DNA of 64,000 nt, taken from assembly GCA_963691705.1 (NCBI GenBank), contig OY829545.1:34273475-34337474 (forward strand), in the 5' to 3' direction. Under the pieces are notes generated by a model. That model was not told where the DNA came from. It saw only the letters and a program-made list of their open reading frames with translations, and made no database searches. This DNA comes from Viola odorata. Taxonomy: Eukaryota > Streptophyta > Magnoliopsida > Malpighiales > Violaceae. Positions 48,057 through 58,805 of this stretch are shown one piece after another. The position numbers were made by a program, and so were the translations under genes. Position 1 is the first letter of the stretch; every line of letters starts with the position of its first letter.

Positions 48057-48289
48057 CTTTAAAATAGGGATGGCAATTGGGCGGGTATGGGCGGGTATGA
48101 GTATGTTAAAATGGGTATGGGCGGGTATGGGTAAATATCCAATTCATACCCAAAACTAAATATCCATTATTACCCATACCCAATATGCCCCATACCCAAT
48201 TGGGTATATAATGGATATCCAATTCACCAAATTATTTTATTTTTTATAATTAATAAAAAAATTATTATTTAGATCCATTTTCATTAATT

Positions 48290-48690
48290 ATGCTCATTTT
48301 TTATTATTTTGGCTCGATTTTTACCGTTTTGGCTTGTTTTTTACCGTTTTGGCTCGGTTTTTACCATTTTGACTCGGTTTTTACCGTTTTGGCTCGGTTT
48401 TTACCGTTTTGGCTCGGTTTTTTACCGTTTTGGCTCGTTTTTTACCATTTTGGTTCGGTTTTACCGTTTTGGCTCGGTTTTTACCATTTTTGCTCGGTTT
48501 TTACCGTTTTGGCTCATTTTTTTACCATTTTGGCTCGCTTTTTACCATTTTAGCTCAATTTTTACCGTTTTGGCTTGATTTTTACCATTTTTGCTCAATT
48601 TTTTACCATTTTTGCTCGATTTTTACCATTTTGGCTCGTTTTTTTTACCATTTTGGCTCTTTTTAACTCATTTTTTACCCTTTATAATTT
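48290..48690. repeat. 20-bp minisatellite, about 20 units, element A
   Basis: Degenerate unit GGCTCGGTTTTTACCGTTTT, with a variable T-run length and CCG/CCA alternation. Subterminal tandem motifs of this kind often bind transposase. The long ORFs across it are a by-product of the repeat. Confidence 0.9.
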
Positions 48691-49124
48691 TCCAACTTCA
48701 AAATTTAAAAGAGTCAATGCTTTATCGAATAAAATAATAATCTCCATGAAAATAAACATTATTATTCAGCGGGGTTTGAATAAAAGTGGACAAAGGTATT
48801 TTCTATGCTGAACTAATCAGTTCAAAAGGTTTCAAGGTCCCAAAATTTATTCAAGAATGAAACAATGTATAAATAGGAAAGAAAAAAACTCCCCTAAGTC
48901 TGATATTCAAGAATCTATCAAAAAGAAAAATTAGTAATTGAAACAAAATCTGATAATCTGCATACGCTAGGAAATCAACAAATCAATATCAATGCAGCTT
49001 TCCTACTAATCAAACTCATTTAAGTTGGAGTTGTTAAGATCACCAATAACAACAGTAGATCTTAAGAAAGTGGATCAACTTCAATATTCAGTGCAGAGGT
49101 TTGTAATTCGAGTGAGAACCTAAT

Positions 49125-49799
49125 TCAATGAACAAGATGCTTTCCTACATTAATTAGGTTCTTGAAATTGGGTTCTTGAAATTGAATTAGGTTTCCTACA
49201 AGATATCGCTTCTTAACACTACCTATTCTATCATACCCAATACCGATCTTGCTGTGCATCAATTTTAAGGCCAAATCTGACTTGCCAGCTTTCCTCAAGG
49301 CATTTATTAGAACAGTACGAACTCTGCCCGGTATTTCTCTTCCCCTATCCACAATCCCATCAGCCAAGTTACAGGCCTCCTTGAAACGACTTGCTTTGCA
49401 CAACACATTAAGCATATCTTCAAAAGCTGTCTCAGGGATAACACCCATTGGTGCTAACTCATCCAAAATCTTACAAGCTCTGGCTACCTTGCCTGACAAG
49501 CAGAGACCAATAGATAGTGCCCTAAAAGCAGCCACAGTTGGTGTAATACCCTTATCAATCATCATATCCCACATCTTCAGTGCCTCTTCATTTCTGCGCT
49601 CTCTAAATAATCCACTTATGAGTATTGTGTACGTATAAACAGTCTGATCACAACCTTCATCTTCCATTCTCTTAAACAGTGCTAACGCTTGATCAAGGCA
49701 ACCAGACTTAGCAAGGGCATCAATGAGGGTATTGTAGCAATATGAATCTGGTGGACATCCTTTCTTGATCATCTCTTCAAAAAGTTTCTCAGCTTCATT
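49125..49799 (-). pseudogene. PPR protein, C-terminal part (At1g03560-type), in element A
   Basis: 225 codons continuing the frame of 56545-57744 once the copia element is removed (GRV, then NEAEKLFEEM). Shows 35-residue PPR repeats: GCPPDSYCYNTLIDALAKSG, CDQTVYTYTILISGL, GITPTVAAFRALSIGLCLSG, VARACKILDELAPMGVIPE and the end region RVRTVLINALRKAGKSDLAL / MHSKIGIGYDRIGSVKKR. The end after VKKR differs from the Arabidopsis protein. PPR proteins of this type bind organelle RNA. Confidence 0.88.
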
Positions 49800-49804
49800 G
49801 ACTC

Positions 49805-51107
49805 TGATACTTCAATAACCGGCCTAGAGGGGGGGTGAATAGGCTTTCAAAATTTTCTGCACAAAGTGTAAGGAAGAATAGCAAACACAAGATATATAGT
49901 GGTTCCAATTCACAACTGAATTGTACTCCACTACCTAAGAGTCCTCCTCTTAGGATTTTCTAATGCAAAACACTTTGCTATTAGCTAGAGCTTTTACAGG
50001 TTCAACTCACAACCTTACACTTGGTTTTACCGGGCTCACCAACAACCTTACAAGTAATTTTCAAAGGCTCAACTATAACCTATCAAGTAGTTTTCAGTGG
50101 CTCAACTATAACCAATGGTTTTTCCAAGTCTCAACCACAAACCTAAACACAATCCTCTTTCAAGGTAAGGATTGAAGCAACCTAGTTCTTTTACAAGGGA
50201 CAAGAACTCTACCCATAACCCAAAAGTGTTAGGTACACTTTCCAAACCTTAACAAGATAAATGAATGGTCTTTGCAACAAACAAATTGGTATACAAAAGA
50301 ATATTTGTATGATTAAATCAACACCAATAAAATGAACAATATTACCTCAAGAAGAACTCCAAAAGAAACAAGCTTGATAAATTGACGCAAGAAGAATTTA
50401 CATCGTTGTGAAAATGCTTGCGTTGTAAAAACTGTTTTGGCATAAGCTTGTAAAATACATTTTGGTGTGTGGGGGTTCTTCTTTTGGAATTGTATGATCT
50501 AACTCATGATTGTTGTTATTGTTAAGTTCTAACTCATCTAAGATGAGTATTTATAGATTAGAATGAGTGGAAGATCAGACAAGAAGGTATGGAGCCAAAA
50601 GTGACCGTTTTAAGTGGACAAAAGAGCTGTTGAGAAAACTAGCTGTTGGGCCTTCAGAAGCAAAACGCTATGGCGTTTTGTTCAAAACGCTATAGCGTTT
50701 TGCCTCTGGAAATTTGACAATTCCAGTAGCAAAATGCTATAGCGTTTTGCCTAAGAGTATTCTACTCTTTAAGGCAAAAAGCTGTAACGTTTTGCATAAA
50801 ACGCTAAGTCGTTTAAAACACATATTTCTATAAAATTCAGCTTTTCAAAACTCGCTTTTGTATAAAATCTTTTGACTCATTTTCCTTGAGGTATATCGAA
50901 CATAAATTAAGTGTTAATTATAATCATACTTACAACGATTAAAGCGCTAATTATACACTTGATCTTGAGCTTGCGATAAATGATTTGTTGCATCTTTTGT
51001 TGTCTCGTCGCAAACTACAAATACTTTAACTTAAAATTGCGTTAGTATATTAATTAATTTGCGTGTCCTAAAATCATCAAAACAAGATTAATTGCGCTTG
51101 GCTAACA
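49805..51107 (-). repeat. 3' LTR of the copia element (1303 bp)
   Basis: Nearly identical to the 5' LTR but with a different arrangement of the palindromes (50662-50748) and a shorter G run, which explain most of the length difference. Confidence 0.9.
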
Positions 51108-51730
51108 ATCTCCCCCTTTTTGATGATGACAACCACAAATTAATCTAAAACAAATTGAACTTGCAATTTTAATTTAAAGATAAAAAGGAGAGAAATATAA
51201 CACAATACTCCCCTAAATTCTTTGCAGATTTTGCTCCCCCTAGAGCATTTGCATAAGGAGCTCAATGCTCCCCCTACATAAAACAATTAGTGCACATAGA
51301 AGCAAAGCAAGAATCAAAACAAACTACTCCTTAATCTCCAAGATTTCTCTCCTAATCCATTACCAATATTTCTCCCCCTTTGTCAACAACAAAAAGGGCA
51401 CAAAAAACATATTAAAGCACTTGAGAGAAATAATCATGACTACACAACAAAATCCATGGAGAATATAAAAGGAGCAAGGAAGAGATTACTTCACAAAGTA
51501 ATTTCCAAACATAAGCATGAAGCAATAGATATTCAATAAATATAATCATGCTAAAAATATTCAATACTCACATTAGGATTCAAACAAATAATCATCCAAA
51601 CATAAGTATTAAATAAACATAAATATCCAACATAAACCAAATAATGTAGTTAAAAACTACACAGCAAGAGTTTAAAAATAAAGAAGGATATTTAATAGTC
51701 AAACAAACACATGCATAATTATGATAATGA

Positions 51731-53107
51731 TCATTGAGGAGGAGGTGGAGGTGGAAAGCGACTCATCATGTCATCATACATTTGCCTTTGAAAAGCTTGA
51801 AAGGCACTCAAATCAGCTTCAAACCGTGACATTCTCTCATTGACATTTGAGAATCCCGCATCCATCCTTGAGAATCCATCATCCATTCGAGTGCTCATCC
51901 CTTGAACATTGAGACCAAGAGCACCGACTTGAGTGGTCAATTGATCAATGTCCATGGGAACAAAAGAAGGATCCTCTTCTTCATCCTCATACTCCTCTTC
52001 ATTCGTGTTGTCAAACTCAACATTCAGTTCAGCATCTTCATTGAAATCTTCATCTTCTTCTTCTTCATCCAAATCTCTAGCCACCACAAAAGTTTTCCCT
52101 CCTCTCTTAGAAGAGTCATATGCTAGCTTTCCTTCCCTATTCAAATTTATCCTAAGGTTGGAAATGATATGATCGTTGTTGAACAAAGAGAAGGACTTGG
52201 AAAACTCGGAAGATGAGGGAATAGATATGCCATTTCTTTCCAAAATCAGCATGATGAAATGAGCATAAGGCAAAGAACAATTCTTCCCTCTATATTTGGC
52301 AATGTGGCTGAGGATGAGAAAACCCCAATTCAGCTGTGCTTCCCTCAAAATGTTAGCCATGACCCATACTTCAATTCCGGTAACCTCACTTAAACAACCA
52401 GCCCTAGGAAGAATAACCTTAGACACAACATGAAACAAAATGAGTCTTAAGGGATCAAGTTTCCGTAGGCTAATGGGACCAAGAGAGAGGTTTCCAGGAG
52501 ACATCGTATGCCACTGTGCAGTAGGTTCAAAAAATTCATTCTCAACAGTTCCTTTCTTAGTGAATGAGCACAAACCATCATTAGGAACTCCAAGAATATC
52601 GCACATAGTCTCAACACTTACTGTAACTTCTCTTCCTAAGATTGAAGAAGTTATCTCACAAGCAGTAGGATCACAAGTAGGACCATTCCAAATATCCTTA
52701 CAATCTTTTTGAACAAGATTGGCATAAAACATCTTAACAAGGGTTGGACTATAGTTTCTACGCAACTTAATGGCTCTTTCCCACCCTTGATTCTCTAGCA
52801 ACTTATCCAAACCAACAGCAATTGTATCTTTCAATTTGACTACAGTAGGCCTAATAACTTTGCTCTTAGAGAAAATCTTATCAAAAAGCTTGTAATTCTC
52901 CTTACTTGTGAAGAACCGTGGGTCATAGGACTGAGGAGGAATGTAGAACTTTGGGTTTCCAGCTGCCATTGCCCGAAAATCCATAACCTGAGCTGTTGGT
53001 GTCGAAGAGGAAGCTCCTCTAGCTGAAGTTCGCTCACTAGTGCGAGTTTTCTTCGTTGTAGGCTCAAAGACACTCTTAGAACGTTTAGCTCTAGGTTCCC
53101 CAGACAT
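51731..53107 (-). CDS. Env-position ORF of the copia element ('putative plant transposon protein' type), 458 aa
   Basis: Intact ORF from ATG 53107. N-terminal basic Ser/Thr-rich tail with a nuclear-signal-like RAKRSK (residues 6-11); globular core at about 60-330 with FYANLVQKDCKDIWNG, EITSSILGREVTVSVETMCD and LGVPNDGLCSFT, features of the 'putative plant transposon protein' family also seen in Athila ORFs; an acidic run (about 345-390, DEEEEDED); a coiled-coil-like segment with GM(S/D)xRMDDGFSRMDAGFS; and a proline end (FPPPPPPQ). It lies between the missing pol and the 3' LTR, where SIRE-type elements carry an extra ORF. Function unknown. Palindromes of the LTR type lie 290-410 bp upstream. 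Confidence 0.75.
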   Translation of the reverse strand: MSGEPRAKRSKSVFEPTTKKTRTSERTSARGASSSTPTAQVMDFRAMAAGNPKFYIPPQSYDPRFFTSKENYKLFDKIFSKSKVIRPTVVKLKDTIAVGLDKLLENQGWERAIKLRRNYSPTLVKMFYANLVQKDCKDIWNGPTCDPTACEITSSILGREVTVSVETMCDILGVPNDGLCSFTKKGTVENEFFEPTAQWHTMSPGNLSLGPISLRKLDPLRLILFHVVSKVILPRAGCLSEVTGIEVWVMANILREAQLNWGFLILSHIAKYRGKNCSLPYAHFIMLILERNGISIPSSSEFSKSFSLFNNDHIISNLRINLNREGKLAYDSSKRGGKTFVVARDLDEEEEDEDFNEDAELNVEFDNTNEEEYEDEEEDPSFVPMDIDQLTTQVGALGLNVQGMSTRMDDGFSRMDAGFSNVNERMSRFEADLSAFQAFQRQMYDDMMSRFPPPPPPQ

Positions 53108-53398
53108 TTTTCAAGAGAAAAATGAACAAAATCGAAAATAAAAAGTTAGGGTTCGGATTTGGGGATTTTGGGTGGTTTTGGATTTTAAGTGATTAATCAA
53201 TGAAATTGATTAATGGGTTTTGTTTATGTGAAGATGAGGAGTGTGTGGTTGAAATTTGAGAGAGTTTGGACAAGATTTGAGTGAGATATGAGTGAAAATC
53301 GTATTTTGGAGAGGGAGAGTGTTTGTTCTTGAGGAGAGAGAGCAAGAGTGAAAAGTGAGGAAGAAAGGGAACAAATTCGGGATAAAAAGAACAGATGC

Positions 53399-53513
53399 AA
53401 AACGCTATGGCGTTTTGAGCAAAATGTTATAGCGTTTTGCCTCTGCTGTCAAAACGTTGCACCAAAACGCTATAGCGTTATACCCAAAACGCTATGGCGT
53501 TTTCCCACTGTCT
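53399..53513. repeat. Palindrome cluster upstream of the 458-aa ORF
   Basis: Four or five copies or near-copies of AAAACGCTATAGCGTTTT (18-bp perfect palindrome), the same motif as in the LTRs. Confidence 0.85.
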
Positions 53514-54079
53514 TCTAACCACTTTCAGCTACAAAACTCACTCCGAAAAACTTCAAAACAGCTTCAAAACATCTCCATCAAATATCTCCAACTTGTCAAA
53601 TCCTTGAGTCCAAAATAAGTCACTTCCAATTCATTTCCTCAATGATCAATTCAAAATAATGCATGACAAATTAAGCATACAAAAAACAGACACAAACAAA
53701 ATAAAACAAAATAAACAAATAAAAGCAAAAATATGGCAGTTTAAGGCATATATGATAATTGAATTTGATTACTAACATAAGCATCAAAAACAAGTATTGC
53801 ATCAATCATTAATTTCATAAACATAATTTAAAAGGAAGAGTTTTTAGGAATACTGGTTGCTATTATTCAATATATAACGTAAGCCATCTCAAAAAAAGGC
53901 TTCCACATTTGCAACCGAGGCAATCATCAAAATCAAAGGCCTTACTTGTCGGTTTTCCCTTGGGCTACCAATCAAGTAAAAATTCCTACAAAACAATTCT
54001 TTCTAAACACATTCATGAGATAACTATTAACACAATAATTAATTGTGATCAATATTAGAAATTCAAATCAATCAAAATA

Positions 54080-55213
54080 TATTAAATAACATTGCCAAGA
54101 ATTACCAAAGGGTGAGCTTCGATTCATCACCCGACTTGTGCCACGAATACCCTTATATTTCCAAAAGGCATTTATCCGCATTGGGTTTCCGGCACGCCTA
54201 CAAGACAAATTAATTTGATTTTGGTACCCAAATCTGTTTGGGTCCATCCATGTTAGCAAGAGTACTTTTAGGTACCCAAATTTGTCTTACATCAAAAAAT
54301 CCCTCTTCGAATGTAGCAAAAAAATGATATACATTATCAAATTTATGACAATAGCTACATTTAAATTTAGACTTTTCATGTGAGGGTTTTTGAAAATAAT
54401 GAGAGGAATTATCATACCATTTTGAAGAGCTGGCATGATAGTTGGAAAAGTTTACAAAAGAGTTTTCGAAATTCTTTTTGCATAAAACATGTTTAAAAAC
54501 CAACTCCTCTCATGTCACCTTTTCTTTGAAGAACAGAAAAGCAAATATGGTGACAAGTTGCTCTGAACAATTACAGCCAATTTGCTTTCAAGACAATTTA
54601 TCTTTTCTTTATGCATACTTGAGAAACATTGGCACATGAGTTACAATCAAAAATATCTTTTTCAGCACTAGCTATTTTCAATTCTTCTATGTTCATTTTT
54701 AACCCTTCAATCACCTTGTATAAAGATTTGTAAAAGGATTTCAACAAAAAAAACATTTTTCAAATCATATAAATCTTTAACAAGTTTAGCATTCTTTTTG
54801 TGAGAACCCTTAAAAGGTAGAGTTAAAAATATCAAAGGCTACTTCAATCCATTTTCATTATCATGAGATTGTGAAGGAATTACCTCATTATCACTTTGCA
54901 CAATAAAGCAATAATCCATGCTTCCATTTGATGTAGAGGTAGAAGTAGGTGAAGAGCTTCTTTGATGAGCTTCACAAATTCCTTGTTTCTTGAGTTTGGA
55001 AGAGTGTTCACGTGTACTTCTCCGATTCTCCTTTCTTGAATCCGTTTGAACGAGCTCACGAAAGATATCGATGAAGTAGGCAAGAAATTCGTCATCTTGA
55101 ACACAAACAAAAAGGTTCTCAACCTTGTCTTCCAATGTTGGATATTTCTTCTGCCAAGGAAAAAATGAATAGTTGTATGCAGCACCCTCTTTTGGCCATT
55201 TTTGATCTTGCAC
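54080..55213 (-). pseudogene. Copia gag remnants
   Basis: 54839-55213: an open 124-codon stretch (WQKKYPTLEDKVENLFVCVQ, charged, Ser-rich end). 54210-54503: a decayed zinc knuckle CSYCHKFDNVYHF followed by VRQIWVPKST and GPKQIWVPKSN, phrases typical of the gag-protease junction in SIRE/Tork-type copia. The frame is broken several times between and after them. No protease active site was identified with confidence. Confidence 0.55.
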
Positions 55214-55244
55214 TTGAGGTGGTTAAACCTTTAACCAAGTGACC

Positions 55245-55258
55245 TTGCTCCGCTACCA
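55245..55258 (-). promoter_or_regulatory. Primer binding site of the copia element
   Basis: Read on the minus strand as ATTGGTAGCGGAGC just inside the 5' LTR; the same core as in the gypsy-type elements of this window. Confidence 0.75.
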
Positions 55259-55260
55259 AT

Positions 55261-56544
55261 TGATACTTCAATAACCGGCCTAGAGAGGGGGGGGGGGGGT
55301 GAATAGGCTTTCAAAATTTTCTGCACAAAGTGTAAGGAAGAATAGCAAACACAAGATATATAGTGGTTCCAATTCACAACTGAATTGTACTCCACTACCT
55401 AAGAGTCCTCCTCTTAGGATTTTCTAATGCAAAACACTTTGCTATTAGCTAGAGCTTTTACAGGTTCAGCTCACAACCTTACACTTGGTTTTACCGGGCT
55501 CACCAACAACCTTACAAGTAGTTTTCAAAGGCTCAACTATAACCTATCAAGTAGTTTTCAGTGGCTCAACTATAACCAATGGTTTTTCCAAGGCTCAACC
55601 ACAAACCTAAACACAATCCTCTTTCAAGGTAAGGATTGAAGCAACCTAGTTCTTTTACAAGGGATAAGAACTCTACCCATAACCCAAAAGTGTTAGGTAC
55701 ACTTTCCAAACCTTAACAAGATAAATGAATGGTCTTTGCAACAAACAAATTGGTATACAAAAGAATATTTGTATGATTAAATCAACACCAATAAAATGAA
55801 CAATATTACCTCAAGAAGAACTCCAAAAGAAACAAGCTTGATAAATTGACGCAAGAAGAATTTACATCGTTGTGAAAATGCTTGCGTTGTAAAAACTGTT
55901 TTGGCATAAGCTTGTAAAATACATTTTGGTGTGTGGGGGTTCTTCTTTTGGAATTGTATGATCTAACTCATGATTGTTGTTATTGTTAAGTTCTAACTCA
56001 TCTAAGATGAGTATTTATAGATTAGAATGAGTGGAAGATCAGACAAGAAGGTATGGAGCCAAAAGTGACCGTTTTAAGTGGACAAAAGAGTTGTTGAGAA
56101 AACTAGCCGTTGGGCCTTCAGAAGCAAAACGCTATGGCGTTTTGTTCAAAACGCTAGTGTTTTGACCAAAACGCTATAGCGTTTTGCCTAAGAGTATTCT
56201 ACTCTTTAAGGCAAAAAGCTGTAACGTTTTGCATAAAACGCTAAGTCGTTTAAAACACATATTTCTATAAAATTCGGCTTTTCAAAACTCACTTTTGTAT
56301 AAAATCTTTTGACTCATTTTCCTTGAGGTATATCGAACATAAATCAAGTGTTAATTATAATCATACTTACAACGATTAAAACGCTAATTATACACTTGAT
56401 CTTGAGCTTGCGATAAATGATTTGTTGCATCTTTTGTTGTCTCATCGCAAACTACAAATACTTTAACTTAAAATTGCGTTAGTATATTAATTAATTTGCG
56501 TGTCCTAAAATCATCAAAACAAGATTAATTGCGCTTGGCTAGCA
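55261..56544 (-). repeat. 5' LTR of the copia element (1284 bp)
   Basis: Carries three copies or near-copies of the palindrome AAAACGCTATAGCGTTTT at 56125-56185 and a 13-G run near 55290. Confidence 0.9.
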
Positions 56545-57744
56545 CACTCTTCCAGCCTTACCCAGACCACCTATGAGACTAGAATAATACATGGCATTAA
56601 CTGCCACACCACTATCTTTACAGAACTCAAAATAGTCCATAGCCTCGTCCAATCTCCCACTCTTACACAAACAATTAATAATGACCCCATAAGTAACCTC
56701 ATCTGGTGCAAGCCCAACCCTTTTCATCCTCTCAAAAAGCAACATTGCCTCTTCCATTCGACCACATTTTGCATTTGAGTCAATTAAAGCTGTATATATC
56801 GCCACATTCCCTTTACATCCCTTCTCAGTCATCTTCTCCAAAACAGAATATCCTTCTACACATTTCCCTGCTTTACAAAGCCCTCCAATCACTAAACTAT
56901 AGACATGAGGTGGGATTTCCAATCCCTTCTCATCCATTTCCTGATACAAACTTACACAAGAATCTAGATTCCCCTCGGCATAACATGCCTGAATCAAAGT
57001 CATATAAGTAATTTTATCAGGTACAACATTTCTCAACTCCATGTCTCTAAATTTCTCTAAAGCTTTCTTGGTTTTCCCCACCTGACAATACCCTTTAATC
57101 ATGGTATTGTAAGTAACATCATCTGGTCCAATTCTTCCGTTCTCCATAACCTCAAAAACGCGCTCAGCAGACTCTATAAACATTGCCTTAACCAGACCAT
57201 TGACAAGAAAATTATAAGTAAACAAACTCGGTTCTATCCCATTTTCCTTCATTCTACTCCACACCCATAACAACTCCTCCACCATTCCCAAACTCCCAAA
57301 GTTCTTAATCAAAGAATTCGCCGTAGCGACAGTCACTAGAAACCCCATGTCTCTAAACTTATTGAACACTAACTTAACACTATCCGCATGACCATTTATA
57401 GCTAGCACATCAAACAAAGCAACAAAACATTGAAGGTTGTGAGTATATTTCTTCTGCATACCAGCCCAATTGAAGAACCTGAAACAAATGTCAGGCTTTT
57501 GCTTCAGCTCAACAGTTTCCAGTAGATTCGATTCATAGAGGCGACGCGAGAGAGAGGGAGGAGGGAGGAGGAGGATGGCGGCGCCAGAGAGAGGGAGGGG
57601 GAGGACGGCGGCCAGAGAGAGGGATTGAGGATGGTGTGAAAGGACAAAGGAGGAGGAAATAAAATGGATATCCATTCGGGTATTTTCGGGTATTATACCC
57701 AGTAATACCCGAATGGGTATGGGTAATATCCAAACCATACCCAA
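56545..57744 (-). pseudogene. PPR protein, N-terminal part fused to element A terminus
   Basis: 400 open codons. Residues 1-68 come from the element's own end and leader (MGMVWILPIPIRVLL onward, then a Leu/Ser/Pro-rich stretch); PPR homology begins at about residue 70 (ETVELKQKPDICFRFFNWAG) and runs through eight or so repeats such as NGIEPSLFTYNFLVNGLVKA, DDVTYNTMIKGYCQVGKTKK, PHVYSLVIGGLCKAGKCVEG and APDEVTYGVIINCLCKSGRL. It ends at the copia insertion after GGLGKAGRV. Before that insertion the chimeric ORF would have been 624 codons without a stop. About 100 N-terminal residues of the source protein, including its organelle presequence, are absent. Confidence 0.88.
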
Positions 57745-57840
57745 TTAAATAGGGTATGGTTTGGGTATTACCCGGTAAAATATGTTCGGGTATGGGTGGG
57801 TATTCGGGTATGGATACCCGTTGCCATCCCTACTTTAAAA

Positions 57841-58237
57841 TATAACAAAACAAAAATGAGTAATTATGGGTAGTTATTGTAACATTAGTAAAATTGTGTA
57901 GGATAAGAAGGAGAAAAATAGAGTTGGTGGAATAATTGAAAAAGAATAGAACTTAAAAAATAAGATGGGGCTTTTTTTTTTCTATTTAAGAAAGAGAAGT
58001 AGAAATAGATCATTTTCATAATAAGTCAATTTTTAATTTGAGTGAGGAAAAATTAGGATAATTTGATGGATACAATTTATAATAGAATATATATAAAATA
58101 AATAAATAAAAGATGTGCCGATGATGATATTAATCGTAAATTTCTATTAAAGCCACCTTAATTAGGACAATGGGGCTTTAAGCACATGAGAAATTAGACA
58201 ATTATCGGTAAAAATCTATGTGGTTTTTAAAAATGCC
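57841..58237. other. Short spacer between elements A and B
   Basis: About 400 bp of AT-rich sequence without a gene. Confidence 0.6.
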
Positions 58238-58459
58238 AATACAAGTAGGGATGGCAATTGGGCGGGTATGGGTATGTTAAACTGGGTATGGGCGGGTATG
58301 GGTAAATATCCAATTCATACCCAAAACTAAATATCCATTATTACCCATACCCAATATGCCCCATACCCAATTGGGTATATAATGGATATCCAATTCACCA
58401 AATTATTTTATTTTTTATAATTAATAAAAAAATTATTATTTAGATCCGTTTTCATTAAT

Positions 58460-58735
58460 TATGCTCGTTTTTTACCATTTTGGCTCGGTTTTTACCGTTT
58501 TGGCTCGTTTTTTACCGTTTTGGCTCGGTTTTTACCATTTTGGCTCATTTTTTACCATCTTAGCTCAATTTTTACTGTTTTGGCTCATTTTTTACAATTT
58601 TGGCTCTATTTTTACCATTTTGGCTCATTTTTTTTTACCATTTTAGCTCAATTTTTACCGTTTTGGCTCGTTTTTTACCATTTTGGCTCGTTTTTTTACC
58701 ATTTTGGCTCGTTTTAACTCATTTTTTACCCTTTA
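58460..58735. repeat. 20-bp minisatellite, about 13 units, element B
   Basis: Same unit as in element A (GGCTCGTTTTTTACCATTTT and variants), fewer copies. Confidence 0.9.
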
Positions 58736-58805
58736 TAATTTTCCAACTTCAAAATTTAAAAGAGTGAATGCTTTATCGAATAAAATAATAATCTCTATGA
58801 AAATT

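Larger units (their letters stand above)
49805..56544 (-). mobile_element. Non-autonomous copia element (SIRE-like), 6740 bp, inserted in the PPR gene
   Basis: LTRs 55261-56544 (5') and 49805-51107 (3'); on the minus strand they start TG(T/C)TAGCCAAGCGC and end GAAGTATCA. Flanks GACTC and CACTC match in 4 of 5 bases. Primer binding site TTGGTAGCGGAGC next to the 5' LTR; polypurine tract AAAAAGGGGGAGAT beside the 3' LTR. Inside are gag remnants (54.2-55.2 kb) and a 458-codon ORF in the env position (51731-53107). RT, RNase H and integrase are missing, probably by deletion between about 53.6 and 54.2 kb. Confidence 0.88.
48065..57832. mobile_element. hAT-like element A (9768 bp) carrying a PPR gene
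   Basis: Terminal inverted repeats TAGGGATGGCAA and TTGCCATCCCTA, flanked by an exact 8-bp duplication CTTTAAAA (48057-48064 and 57833-57840); 8-bp duplications and TAGGG termini are hAT characters. Left to right: GGGTATGGG-rich subterminal region, 20-bp minisatellite (48290-48690), sequence shared with element B up to about 48755, cargo (3' flank and body of a PPR gene, minus strand), a C/T-rich leader shared with B, and a GGGTA-rich right end. A copia element (49805-56544) was inserted later. No transposase is visible, so it would need one in trans. Confidence 0.88.

Noticed and set aside
48290..48690. CRISPR-like array
   Set aside because: Units are contiguous and degenerate with no spacers, in a plant transposon.
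48290..48811. Overlapping ORFs of 78-89 codons across the minisatellite (FYHFGSVFTVLARFLPFWLG-like)
   Set aside because: They are open in several frames only because the 20-bp unit lacks stops; composition is periodic and no start or family is credible.
57650..57832. Telomere-like GGGTA repeats
   Set aside because: They are mixed GGGTAT/TACCCG words at transposon ends, not the plant telomere unit TTTAGGG in tandem.
48065..57832. Ordinary PPR gene with two unrelated MITEs on its sides
   Set aside because: The outermost ends carry one exact 8-bp duplication and are inverted to each other, and element B repeats the same layout; independent MITEs would each have their own duplications.
58461..58717. 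ORFs in the element B minisatellite
   Set aside because: Same artefact as in element A.
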